Position numbers and translations under genes: made by a program. Positions 51,574-60,045 of a stretch of 64,000 nucleotides of DNA are shown in pieces (positions within the stretch are counted from its first letter, which is position 1; each line of letters opens with the position of its first letter). The notes below the pieces were generated by a model. The model worked only from the letters and a program-made list of their open reading frames with translations, was not told the origin of the DNA and ran no database searches. Source of the DNA: Korobacter sp963758505 (GTDB lineage Bacteria > Acidobacteriota > Terriglobia > Terriglobales > Acidobacteriaceae). The stretch lies in NCBI GenBank assembly GCA_963758505.1, contig CAVWVJ010000001.1, positions 1,054,001-1,118,000 on the forward strand, given 5' to 3'.

Positions 51574-53172
51574 TTACTTCGAAAGCGCAACCATCGTGCC
51601 GTCCCAGGTATCGACCTTGCCTTCATGCTCCTGGTCTTCCGGGAACCACGTCGCGGTGACGTTACGGCTCTCGGTGTAGAAGATGAAGCCGTCGCGTCCC
51701 ATGCAGTGGAGATCGCCGAAGAACGATTGCTTGTGGCCGGTGAAGCCGAAGATGCCTACCGGCACGGGGATGCCGACGTTGATGCCGACCATTCCGCCAT
51801 CGGTCTCCTTGGCGAACTTGCGGGCGTAGTAGCCATTCTGAGTGTAGATGACCGAGCCGTTGGCGAAGGGATTGTTGTTCATGAGGCGGATACCTTCTTC
51901 GAAATTCTCGACGCGCTTCACGCAGAGCACCGGCCCGAAGATCTCTTCGCGGCCGCAAGACATCTCTTCGGTCACGTGATCGAGGATGGTGGGTCCGAGA
52001 TAGAAGCCGTTTTCGCAGCCCTTCGGGACCTTCGGATTACGTCCATCAAGAAGAAGCTTGGCGCCTTCCTGGATCCCTTTGTCGATCCACTCGGTGACGA
52101 ATTTCTTGTGTCCCGCGTTGACCACGGGACCCATGCCGGTTGATTTTTCATAGGCCGGGCCCAGGTTCACGTCCTTGGCCAACTCGACCAGCCGCGCGAC
52201 CAGCTTGTCGGCGATCGCGTTTTCGACAACGATGACCGGCAGCGCCATGCAGCGTTCGCCGGCGCATCCGCAGAAGGCATTGATGATGCCTTGCGCGGTG
52301 CGCTCGAGCTTGCAGTCGCGCAGCACGAGAGCATGGTTCTTGGCTTCGGTGAGCGCCTGGACACGCTTTCCGTTGGAGGCGGCGGTGGCATAGATGTGCT
52401 TGCCGACGCTGGTTGAGCCGACAAAACTGACGCCCTTGATCGCCGGGTGGCGCAGGAAGATCTCTGCTTCATTGCGGCTGGTGGTGACAACGTTCATCAC
52501 GCCCTTGGGCAGCCCGGCTTCTTCCCAGAGTTCGGTGACGCGCATGGCGGTCTGGGGACAGTAGCTGGCGGCTTTCAGGACCAGGCAGTTGCCGGTGGCA
52601 ATGCAGATCGGCGCCATCCAGCCCTGCGGGATCATGGCAGGGAAGTTCCACGGGGCGATGCCGGCAAAGACGCCGAGGGGCACGTTGTAGCGGGTGGTGT
52701 CGTAGCCGGTGGTCACATTCATCAGCGCCTCGCCCTTCATGATGTGCGGCGCGCCGACGGCAAATTCGATGACCTCAATGATCTTCAGGACGTCGCCCAT
52801 GGCCTCGTCCCACTTTTTGCCGTTCTCTTCCGCGCAAAGATAGGTGAGCTCATCGAGATGCTTCTCGACCAGCGTCTTCATCTTGAAAAGCACTTGTACA
52901 CGCTTGCCGACGGGGGTATTCGACCATTGCGGATACGCCTTTTCAGCGGCTGCGATCGCGAACTCCACTTCTTCGGAGGTGCATTGTGGAGCGTGGGCGA
53001 TCACTGCGCCGGTTGACGGGTTGTAGCACGGCATGTACTTGCTGGTTTTGGATTCGATCCACTCGCCGCCTGCATAAAACTTCAGGCGTGGGGGCCGCTT
53101 CCCGCTGATGGCATCGGCCTTCACGGTTTCTTCTTCAAAGAAGTATCGGTTTTCGACTGCGATTGCCGGCAT
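51574..53172 (-). CDS. Aldehyde dehydrogenase, methylmalonate-semialdehyde dehydrogenase (MmsA/IolA) type
   Basis: This 532-residue NAD-dependent dehydrogenase has a 30-residue N-terminal extension, then the MMSDH pattern: YNVPLGVFAGIAPWNFPAMIPQGW, KGVSFVGSTSVGKHIYATAASNGKRVQAL, the catalytic Cys in CGCAGERCMALPV, EEIFGPVLCVKR and NVGIPVPVGIFGFTGHKQSFFGDL. The general-base Glu of ordinary aldehyde dehydrogenases is not at its usual place (ALTEAKNH), as in CoA-acylating MMSDH enzymes. Product would then be an acyl-CoA. ATG 53172 (AAAGGA upstream) is chosen; the long upstream frame is a shadow of the molybdenum subunit gene. Confidence 0.88.
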   Translation of the reverse strand: MPAIAVENRYFFEEETVKADAISGKRPPRLKFYAGGEWIESKTSKYMPCYNPSTGAVIAHAPQCTSEEVEFAIAAAEKAYPQWSNTPVGKRVQVLFKMKTLVEKHLDELTYLCAEENGKKWDEAMGDVLKIIEVIEFAVGAPHIMKGEALMNVTTGYDTTRYNVPLGVFAGIAPWNFPAMIPQGWMAPICIATGNCLVLKAASYCPQTAMRVTELWEEAGLPKGVMNVVTTSRNEAEIFLRHPAIKGVSFVGSTSVGKHIYATAASNGKRVQALTEAKNHALVLRDCKLERTAQGIINAFCGCAGERCMALPVIVVENAIADKLVARLVELAKDVNLGPAYEKSTGMGPVVNAGHKKFVTEWIDKGIQEGAKLLLDGRNPKVPKGCENGFYLGPTILDHVTEEMSCGREEIFGPVLCVKRVENFEEGIRLMNNNPFANGSVIYTQNGYYARKFAKETDGGMVGINVGIPVPVGIFGFTGHKQSFFGDLHCMGRDGFIFYTESRNVTATWFPEDQEHEGKVDTWDGTMVALSK

Positions 53173-53208
53173 AATTCCGTTTCCTTTCGGCTGATAAATA
53201 GGATCGTG

Positions 53209-53226
53209 AGAACCGGACTGGGTTCT
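53209..53226. promoter_or_regulatory. Palindrome upstream of the aldehyde dehydrogenase gene
   Basis: Perfect inverted repeat AGAACC-ggactg-GGTTCT in the 74-bp gap between the molybdenum-subunit stop and the dehydrogenase ATG, 37 nt before the latter. It could be an operator or a small hairpin. It does not match the regulon element found elsewhere in the cluster. Confidence 0.4.
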
Positions 53227-53246
53227 ATTGTCTGGATATCGTTGGT

Positions 53247-55533
53247 CTAATGAGTCACCGCTGGTTCCTCGACTTCCGGCACGGGCGTTGCTGCTTCGCG
53301 CTCCTGGATGGCACGCCAGATGCGTTCCGCGGTGAGCGGCAATTCGCGCATCTCGATGCCTGCTGCCTGGTTCACGGCTGCTCCAACCGCGGCGGCGATC
53401 GAAAGCAATCCACCTTCGCCCACGCCCTTGGCGCCTAAAGGGCCGGGGCCGTCTTCGTTCTCGATCAACACCGAAACGGTTTGCAGGGGAACGTCCTTGA
53501 TGGTCGGGATGCGGTAGTCGAGGGCGCCGAGGTTCACGATGCGTCCATGCTTGTCGTGAATCATTTGTTCCATGAGGGAGTGGCCGAGTCCCATGATGGC
53601 GGAGCCTTCGTCCTGCGCCTCGACCTGCATGGGGTTGAGCGCTTTGCCGACGTCGCTGGAGACGACGCACTTGATGAGCTGGACGGTGCCGGTTTCGGGA
53701 TCGACTTTCAGCTCGATAGCGACTGCGTTGAACTCCCAGAACGAGGGATGAGCGCCGATCGGGTGTCCTTCGACAGGAGGATTGCTATATGTTCCCAGGC
53801 CAATGACTTCGCCACGGGAAGGCAATGCGAGTTTCAGCGCGTCGGATAACGTCAGGGTGCGTCCGGGAATCTTCACCATCCCTGCTTCGAATTGAACTTC
53901 GTCGGCAGACATCGCCAGCTCGTCGCCAAGTAGCTCCTTGAATTTCGACCGGAGGTCGCGACAGGCCGCTACGATGGCATTTCCCATGAACACGGTCGAG
54001 CGGCTGGCGGAGGTGGAATTGTCAAAAGGGACGGTGTTGGTATCGCCCATCACGATGCGAATGCGATCGCCGGGCACCCCGAGTTCCTGGGAGGCTAGCT
54101 GAGTGTAGATGGTGCGAGCGCCCTGGCCCATGTCGGAGGTGCCCGACAGGATCAGCACGCTGCCGTCGAAGAGCATGCGCGCCATCGCCTGCGACGATGC
54201 GGCGGTGGACGAACTCTTGACGCCGAGGGCGAGGCCGCGGCCGTGACATTTCGGCAGAGGCGTATGCCAGCCCAGCCGGTCTGCCGCCGCCTCGAGGACC
54301 TCGATCCAGTTGCCGTCGCACGGGGTGGTGTTCGGGATAAATTCCTGCCCATACTTCGGAAGGTTTCTGCGGCGAATTTCAATCGGGTCGATGCCGAGGC
54401 GCGCGGCTGCCTCGGTGAGCTGGGACTCTACGCCCCACGAACCCTGGGGCGTACCGAATCCGCGAAAAGCCGTGCTGGGCGTGGTGTGCGAAAGAATTGC
54501 GCGGGCGCGGATTTTTACGTGCGGCGAGAGGTAAGGACCTCCAGCAACATACGATCCCTTGCTCACCACGCGCGGCGCCACCGCCGCATAGGCGCCAATG
54601 AGGTAGTCGGTGGAGACATCCTGGAAGGTGATATGTCCCTCGGAGTCGAAGCCGGTGCGTACGTGGGCGCGTGCGGCAGCGCGGCGGACATTTTGAAAAG
54701 TCTCTTCGAGGGTGAGCACCAACCGCACCGGACGCTTGAACTTCAGGGCGAGGAAGGCGAGGAGCGGTTCGTAAAGCGGCCAGCCCTTGCCGCCGAAACC
54801 GCCGCCGGGATCGGGGGCGATGATGCGCACCCGCGAAAGCGGCCACTTCAACGTTGCCGCTACAACCTTCTGGAGAACGTACGGGTGCTGCATCGCCGAC
54901 CAGATGGTCACCCCGTCGTCCTCCGGTGCCGCGATGAAGACGTGCGGCTCGATGGCGAAGTGGGTGATCATCGGAAACGAGTACGTGTGTTCGAGGACAA
55001 AGGCAGACCTGGCTTCGTCGATGTTGCCGTGGCCGAGGTTCCATTCCTTCAGGATGTTGGTATGCGCCAACTTGTCGCCGGGGCGCAACTCGGGTTCGCG
55101 CACCAGCGGCATTTCGGGGTTGAGCGCGTCGTCGATCGTCAGGACGCACGGCTGCTCCTCGAAATCCACTTTGACGGCGCGGGCGCCGGCTTCGGCGGCA
55201 TCCTTGGTGTCGGCAGCCACCACGGCCACCGCTTCGCCGAAAAACTTGGTTTCGTTCACCGCGAGCAGCGGCCAATCCATGATGGCGGGACCGAAACGAG
55301 GCATGGGATCGGGTAGATCCGTGGGGGTGACCACGCCGCAAACGCCTTCGATCTTCCGAGCCTCGGCGGTATCGATGGAGTTGATTCGTCGCGTGTCCAC
55401 AGTTCAGGTGCACCAGCTTGAGGTGAAGAACATTCTCAAAACGAAGGTCCGCGCCGAAGCGCTGAGCGCCGGTTACGCGTTCCACTCCGCCGACCCGCGG
55501 GATGGAGGTGCCAAGCGTGTCGTTGGCGCTCAC
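53247..55533 (-). pseudogene. Molybdenum hydroxylase large subunit (xanthine dehydrogenase/CoxL family) with a +1 frameshift
   Basis: It starts at GTG 55533 (GTGA overlap with the 2Fe-2S gene). The first about 47 codons read SIPRVGGVERVTGAQRFGAD...LHLKLVHLN, the conserved N-terminus. At about 55389 one extra base ('gcg a cga atc') shifts the frame, after which INSIDTAEARKIEGVCGVVTP continues to the end. Later motifs are normal: GGGFGGKG, TAFRGFGTPQG, GTSDMGQGA and the C-terminal Glu in GAKGVGEGGLLS. Total length 2287 nt is one more than 762 codons. Together with the next two genes it forms a Mo-pterin/2Fe-2S/FAD hydroxylase. It is either inactivated, a sequencing error, or restarted internally. 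Confidence 0.85.
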
Positions 55534-56015
55534 GCCTTCACCTCCGACACCGCGGCCACCGCTTCGAGAATCCGGTAATAGCCGGCGCAGCGGCAGAGAT
55601 TTCCGGCGAGTGCCTCCTGGACCTCTTCGCGGCTGGGATGAGGGTTGGTCTGGAGGAGATATTTTGCGGACATCACCATGCCGGGCACGCAGAAGCCGCA
55701 CTGCACCGCGCCTTTGTCGAGGAAGGCTTGCTGCAAGGCGTCCAGCTTGCCATGCTGGGCGAGGCCTTCAATCGTGATCACTTCTCCACCGTCGGCTTCG
55801 ATGGCCAGAACCAGGCACGAGTTCACCGCGCGTCCATTCAGCAGAACCGTGCAAGCGCCGCACTCTCCCTGGTCACAACACTCTTTCGTTCCCGTCAATC
55901 CAAGCTGGTCGCGCAGGAGGTCGAGCAGGGTCTGGTGCGGGTACACCTTCAACGACCGAGGCTCTCCGTTGACCGCAACGTGCAGCGTGAGCTGTTCTAT
56001 TTCGGCGGCAATCAC
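55530..56015 (-). CDS. Molybdenum hydroxylase 2Fe-2S subunit (CoxS/YagT family)
   Basis: This 161-residue electron-transfer subunit has a plant-type 2Fe-2S site CCDQGECGACTVLLNGRAVNSC and a second C-terminal cluster CGFC...CRCAGYYRI, both intact. It passes electrons from the molybdenum site to the FAD subunit. It is read from GTG 56015, whose GTGA overlaps the FAD gene's stop, and its own stop overlaps the next GTG. This tight coupling suits fixed stoichiometry of the heterotrimer. Confidence 0.95.
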   Translation of the reverse strand: MIAAEIEQLTLHVAVNGEPRSLKVYPHQTLLDLLRDQLGLTGTKECCDQGECGACTVLLNGRAVNSCLVLAIEADGGEVITIEGLAQHGKLDALQQAFLDKGAVQCGFCVPGMVMSAKYLLQTNPHPSREEVQEALAGNLCRCAGYYRILEAVAAVSEVKA

Positions 56016-56881
56016 AGAGAGGCCTCCTCTGCCTTGAGTCGCTCGATGGCCGTCTCGAGGATGCGGCGGCTCACAACGAGCAACATCGCGGCGCGGTAAT
56101 CCTTGCCGGCACGCACGTCCGAAATCGGCGAAGCGTGGGCAACGAGCTTTCGAAGAAGCGTCTCCTTCTCGCGCGAATCGAGATGAGGATCCGCCAGTTT
56201 TCCGGTGTCATCCTGTAAGAGAAGAGGTGTAGGAGCCACGGCGCCGAAGGCAAACGAAGTCTTACCCGAGGCTTTCACCAGGCAGCAGAGATTGATAGTG
56301 GCGAGATCTACCCCGCGTCGGCGCGTGATCCTCTCGAAGGCGGCTGCCTGTGGCCCGGTGGGCAGCGGCAGATCGATGGATTCGACCAGCTCGCCGCGAT
56401 GCAGCGCAGTGCGTCCGGGTCCGGCGAAAAAGTCTTTCAGCGGAAGGCATCGCGGACCGGATTCGCTGACCAGGTTGAGAGCCGCTCCGTAGACCAACAA
56501 AGCAGGAGCCGTGTCGGCGGCCGGAGAGGCATTGCATACATTGCCGACGAGCGTGGCGCGGTTGCGTATTTGTACGGAACCGACGCTATGGGCGGCCTCG
56601 GCCAAGGCAGGGAAGCGGCTTCGCACGCACTCATCCGCGATCAGGTCGGTCATCACCGTGTTGGCACGAATTCGCAGGAACGTGCCGGTCTGGTGGATGC
56701 CGCTTTGAAGAGCAGGTACTCTCTTCAGGTCAATCACAATTGCGGGGAGCGCCCGTCCAGTGCGAAGCCGCACGATGAGATCGGTGCCTCCTGCCAGGAC
56801 GGTGGCAGCCGGTCCATACTCATTCATCAACGCCAGCGCCTCTCCCAGCGTCTCCGGACGAGCGTAGTGGAACGATCTCAT
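56012..56881 (-). CDS. Molybdenum hydroxylase FAD subunit (CoxM family)
   Basis: This 289-residue FAD-binding subunit has the typical sites ATVLAGGTDLIVRLRTGR (the AGGTD loop) and RNRATLVGNVCNASPAADTAPALLVYGA, followed by the CO-dehydrogenase flavoprotein C-terminal domain (about 170-280: LPLPTGPQAAAFERITRRRGVDLATI). It lacks the extra 4Fe-4S insertion of 4-hydroxybenzoyl-CoA reductase. First gene of the three-subunit hydroxylase, starting 23 nt after the HPr-kinase-like gene's stop, so the hydroxylase probably shares the regulon promoter at 59014-59050 with the ATP-grasp and P-loop genes. Confidence 0.93.
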   Translation of the reverse strand: MRSFHYARPETLGEALALMNEYGPAATVLAGGTDLIVRLRTGRALPAIVIDLKRVPALQSGIHQTGTFLRIRANTVMTDLIADECVRSRFPALAEAAHSVGSVQIRNRATLVGNVCNASPAADTAPALLVYGAALNLVSESGPRCLPLKDFFAGPGRTALHRGELVESIDLPLPTGPQAAAFERITRRRGVDLATINLCCLVKASGKTSFAFGAVAPTPLLLQDDTGKLADPHLDSREKETLLRKLVAHASPISDVRAGKDYRAAMLLVVSRRILETAIERLKAEEASL

Positions 56882-56904
56882 CGGAATAGACCTCTCTTTT
56901 CCTC

Positions 56905-57834
56905 TTAGCCGCGAGCGTGGATCGTGGCCTTGTCGGCAAAGCGGGCATCGTTGTCGAGCACATCCTCAAGCTGGTCGAACAACACCTGCGGATTCTTGCC
57001 GCGGATGTGATAGAAGGGCCGTTGGCAGAAGTTCTGGCAAAAAGCAGCGCGGGCGATGCGGCGCGCGTCACTGTCGAACAGCGGCATGGGGACGCCGGGA
57101 GCGAGCAGTTCCTTCAATCCGAGGTAATCGGTCAACGAATGGTAGGTCTGGAAGTTGCGTTCAAAGGGAATCATCTCAACCGTCTTCGGATCGAAGTTCC
57201 CATCGATGGCCGGCAGGATTACGAGGTCGATATCGCACTCCTGGTTGTAGTTGACGAATTCCGGCTCGCGCTCGAAGAATTTCGCGACACCCTGGTCCTG
57301 GTTCATCTTGTCGGCGCGCTCCGTACCCTTGGCGCGCTCGCGGAGATAGACGCTCTTGGATCCCATCACGACCCAGCCACGCTCGTCGGTCACCGTGGTT
57401 TCCGTGGAAATGACGAGTGCGCCGCGGCGGGAGCCTTCGATCTGTCCCATCGACTTGCCATGGTTGGATTCGCCGCCGATGAACAGGATGGAGAGGTCCC
57501 GATAACGGATGGCGGAGGAGTGGAAGGGATGCAGGCCGACTTCTTCCATGCGAATCGCCAAGATGCTCACGAGCACCTTCTGCAACTCACCTTGCGCCCA
57601 TGGACCTTCCAGGACGACGATGTCGTCGCGATAGAAGATGCGCTTGTTGGGCTTGTCCTGCAGCCAGATGAGGTCGGGCTTCGGCTTCGTGACTCTCGGC
57701 TCAACGTTCACGTTGGCGAGCCGGTAGTTCAGGAAGGTCATGGTTTCGAGCACGTGGTTGCATGGACGCGAGCCTTCCACATCGATACGCAGCCGGGCGC
57801 TGCCAGATGACATTTCTTGCGAGAATTGCAACAT
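56905..57834 (-). CDS. HPr-kinase/phosphorylase-like P-loop protein
   Basis: This 309-residue protein has an N-terminal beta-rich region (1-100), then HPFHSSAIRYRDLSILFIGGESNHGKS with the P-loop G121-E-S-N-H-G-K127-S128. Next comes RRGALVISTETTVTDERGWVVMGS, the usual position of the HprK 'RG..lvsDD' segment but with Thr/Glu in place of the Asp pair. The C-terminal half has DIDLVILPAIDGNF and FCQNFCQRPFYHIRGK. Resemblance to HprK-type kinases is clear at the nucleotide site only. Located directly downstream of the ATP-grasp gene, it may phosphorylate or regulate the split phosphotransferase. The start ATG 57834 is preceded by GAGGAAA. Confidence 0.7.
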   Translation of the reverse strand: MLQFSQEMSSGSARLRIDVEGSRPCNHVLETMTFLNYRLANVNVEPRVTKPKPDLIWLQDKPNKRIFYRDDIVVLEGPWAQGELQKVLVSILAIRMEEVGLHPFHSSAIRYRDLSILFIGGESNHGKSMGQIEGSRRGALVISTETTVTDERGWVVMGSKSVYLRERAKGTERADKMNQDQGVAKFFEREPEFVNYNQECDIDLVILPAIDGNFDPKTVEMIPFERNFQTYHSLTDYLGLKELLAPGVPMPLFDSDARRIARAAFCQNFCQRPFYHIRGKNPQVLFDQLEDVLDNDARFADKATIHARG

Positions 57835-57869
57835 ATCGTTTCCTCTTTGAACCGTGGCTATGAACTGCG

Positions 57870-58913
57870 CTATTGGCCGCTGATCTTCGCGCGCCGGGTT
57901 TGCAGGATGTAGAGCTTTCCTTTTTCGAAGGCCCACTCCAGGTCCTGCGGATACCGGTAGTGCTCCTCGATGACGCAGGATGCGTAGCAAAGTTCGCGGA
58001 GCTGGGCTTTCGTGAGCGTCGGCAGGGCCGCTTTCTCCGGCGAGTTCTGCACCCACTGGCGTCCGCCACCCGGGGCCTGGATGCAGGTCTCGGTTTTGTT
58101 CGCGATTTTCTCTTCGCGCACGGCAACGCTACCGACCGGACACTCGGGACAGGTTTTCGTTCCATAGTCGCGGCAGAGCTTGCGGAGGACGTAGAAGTCA
58201 CTCGAGCAGCGGCCGGAGACCACGGTCTCGCCGAGGCCCCAGTTCGACTCGATGACGATCTCTTCCTTGGAACGATTGATCGGGTTCACCGTGAACAGGA
58301 CGCCGGCGATTTCCGAGTTCACCATCAGCTGCACGGTGGGAGCGATGACTGCCTTGTTGTGTTCCAGTCCCTTGACCATGCGGGTGAACGCGGCGCGCCC
58401 CGACCATACCGAGGCCCAGCACTCGCGAACTTTCTCGATCACGTTGTCGGCGCCCTGGATGTAATGGAAGGTATCCATCAGGCCGGGAAACGAGGAAATC
58501 GGAGAGCCCTTGATCGCGACCGAGGAACGTACCGCAACGAAGGGATCCTCGAATTCAGCCAAGGTTTTGTATTTCTCGGTGATCTGCTGCGCGATCTCCG
58601 GCGGGACCGGGGCTTCGACGATCAGCTTGCGGATCTCGTCGGTTTTCTTTTCCAGGCTCGCGTAGTCTTCGACATTGAGGGTCGCGGCGATCGCGTCAAC
58701 CTTGGCTTGCAGCCGATTGACGGCGAGGTGGTGATAAAAGGAGTCGCCTAAAACGCTGAACCCGTAGGGAACATTCAGGTTCAGCTTGCTCAGTTCGCCG
58801 AGATGGGCAGCTTTGCCGCCGCACTCCTCGAACATGTCTTTATTCAAGGATTCAAATCCCTTAACGAAGTCCGTGGAAACCTGCTTCTCGAGATTGGCCA
58901 CACTGGTTGACAT
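57870..58913 (-). CDS. PEP-synthase-type ATP-grasp subunit (phenylphosphate synthase beta-like)
   Basis: This 347-residue protein is equivalent to the N-terminal ATP-binding domain of PEP synthase/pyruvate phosphate dikinase, without the phosphohistidine or PEP-binding domains. Motifs: FEECGGKAAHLGELSKLNLNVP (N-terminus), FVAVRSSVAIKGSPISSFPGLMDTF, GVLFTVNPINRSKEEIVIESNWGLGETVVSG and a normal end, LEWAFEKGKLYILQTRRAK. A small insert with CPEC (residues near 252) may bind metal. It needs a separate swivelling His protein; the one at 44257-45963 is the only candidate in the window. It leads an apparent operon with the P-loop and hydroxylase genes and has a regulon element upstream. Confidence 0.85.
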   Translation of the reverse strand: MSTSVANLEKQVSTDFVKGFESLNKDMFEECGGKAAHLGELSKLNLNVPYGFSVLGDSFYHHLAVNRLQAKVDAIAATLNVEDYASLEKKTDEIRKLIVEAPVPPEIAQQITEKYKTLAEFEDPFVAVRSSVAIKGSPISSFPGLMDTFHYIQGADNVIEKVRECWASVWSGRAAFTRMVKGLEHNKAVIAPTVQLMVNSEIAGVLFTVNPINRSKEEIVIESNWGLGETVVSGRCSSDFYVLRKLCRDYGTKTCPECPVGSVAVREEKIANKTETCIQAPGGGRQWVQNSPEKAALPTLTKAQLRELCYASCVIEEHYRYPQDLEWAFEKGKLYILQTRRAKISGQ

Positions 58914-59013
58914 AATGCTGATCCTCGTCCGAATGCCTCGCCGTTTGCACAGACCCGTTACATCACGGCTGCCTGTGATGCTCTATCGATAATCCGCAAG
59001 AGGAAGAAGGCGG

Positions 59014-59050
59014 TAGGACGCCAAAGCGGAAGCGTCGGTACTTTTCATGG
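59014..59050 (-). promoter_or_regulatory. Regulon element copy 2 (ATP-grasp gene): CCATGAAAAGTACC-N17-GTCCTA
   Basis: On the minus strand CCATGAAAAGTACC (59050-59037), 17 nt, then GTCCTACCG (from 59019), about 100 nt upstream of the ATP-grasp start. It is in the same orientation to its gene as the copies before the Tsx-like and SDR genes, and faces away from copy 3, about 94 bp off. Confidence 0.7.
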
Positions 59051-59143
59051 TCGGGGCATCGCGGTGCGCGAATGATCCAGAGTAGCTACTTCCAAACGAT
59101 TGCAGTGGCGGTGTTTGCGGGAGGGACGAGGAAAAGGCAGCGA

Positions 59144-59180
59144 CCCATGAAAAGTACCTTGCTTCCGGGGTCACGTCCTA
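59144..59180 (+). promoter_or_regulatory. Regulon element copy 3 (SDR operon): CCCATGAAAAGTACC-N16-GTCCTA
   Basis: On the plus strand CCCATGAAAAGTACC (59144-59158), 16 nt, then GTCCTAACCC (from 59175), 92 nt before the SDR start codon. Its first 17 bases (with the following TT) are identical to copy 1 almost 9.2 kb away. Divergent from copy 2 within the same 358-bp intergenic region. Confidence 0.7.
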
Positions 59181-59271
59181 ACCCTCGCCGAATGGCTGCG
59201 GTTAGGCTCGTGCTGCGCAAAAGAAGCAGACGAAGACGCAGATATTTCCGTTTTCCGGAGGATGAGTGAGT

Positions 59272-60045
59272 ATGGATTTCTCGAGCTTTCAATTACAGGA
59301 CAAGATCGCGATTGTGACCGGACCGTCGCAGGGAATTGGGCGCGCCATCGCCCTTGGATTGGCCAATGCCGGTTGTCACCTCGTGCTTGCCGAACATCCC
59401 GACTTCCACAAGGAAGATCTGAAATCGGTCAAAGCGGAAATCGAGTCGATGGGCCGCAAGGCGATCGTCGCCTATACCGATGTTTCCAAAGTGGACCAGG
59501 TTCGCGCCATGGTCGATGCCGCCGTCAAGAACTTCGGCCGTCTCGACATTCTCGTCAACAACGCGGGCTGGACTTGTAACGGTCCTGCCCTGGACGTGAC
59601 CGAAGAAGACTATGACAAGACTGTGGATTCCACGGTGAAGGGCACATTCTTCGCCTGCCAGGCCGCGGCCAAGGTCATGATCCCGCAAGGCGGGGGCCGG
59701 ATCATCAATATCGGTTCGAACTTCGCGGTCTCCGCATGGAGGGGACGCGTGGTGTATTGCGGGGCGAAGGCGGATGTGCACGAACTCTCCCGCGCCATGT
59801 CGCTGGAGTGGGCGCAACAGGGCGTGGTGGTGAATGTCGTCGCGCCTTGTATCACCGAGACTCCTTCGCGCAAGTTCATCATCGAACGGCCGGGATACAA
59901 AGACTTTGCGAAAGAGAAGATCGCCACCGGCCGTTGGAACCAGCCGGAAGACCTGGTGGGCGCGACCCTGTTCCTGGCAAGCCCGCTGGCCGCCCAGGTA
60001 TGTGGCCACATCCTCTATGTGGATGGCGGCTGGACGATTCACTAG
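59272..60045 (+). CDS. SDR-family oxidoreductase
   Basis: This 257-residue short-chain dehydrogenase has the cofactor site VTGPSQGIGRAIALGLANAG, NNAG in VNNAGWTCNGPA, a Ser in INIGSNFAVSAW and the YxxxK pair in VVYCGAKADVHELSRAMSLEW, ending VCGHILYVDGGWTIH. It probably oxidises a hydroxyl of the pathway substrate. ATG 59272 is preferred over GTG 59266 because GGAGGA lies at proper spacing only for the ATG. First gene of a three-gene plus-strand operon (SDR, lactonase, MBL hydrolase) preceded by regulon element copy 3. Confidence 0.92.
   Translation: MDFSSFQLQDKIAIVTGPSQGIGRAIALGLANAGCHLVLAEHPDFHKEDLKSVKAEIESMGRKAIVAYTDVSKVDQVRAMVDAAVKNFGRLDILVNNAGWTCNGPALDVTEEDYDKTVDSTVKGTFFACQAAAKVMIPQGGGRIINIGSNFAVSAWRGRVVYCGAKADVHELSRAMSLEWAQQGVVVNVVAPCITETPSRKFIIERPGYKDFAKEKIATGRWNQPEDLVGATLFLASPLAAQVCGHILYVDGGWTIH

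Noticed and set aside
53247..56881. 4-Hydroxybenzoyl-CoA reductase
   Set aside because: The FAD subunit is of ordinary length (289 residues) and lacks the extra Cys-rich 4Fe-4S insertion that marks that enzyme; a general CoxLMS/xanthine-dehydrogenase-type hydroxylase is all that can be said.
44257..58913. A complete anaerobic phenol (phenylphosphate) pathway
   Set aside because: No UbiD-like carboxylase, CBS-domain third subunit or 4-hydroxybenzoate-CoA ligase is encoded in the window, so only the phosphotransferase-type pair is supported.
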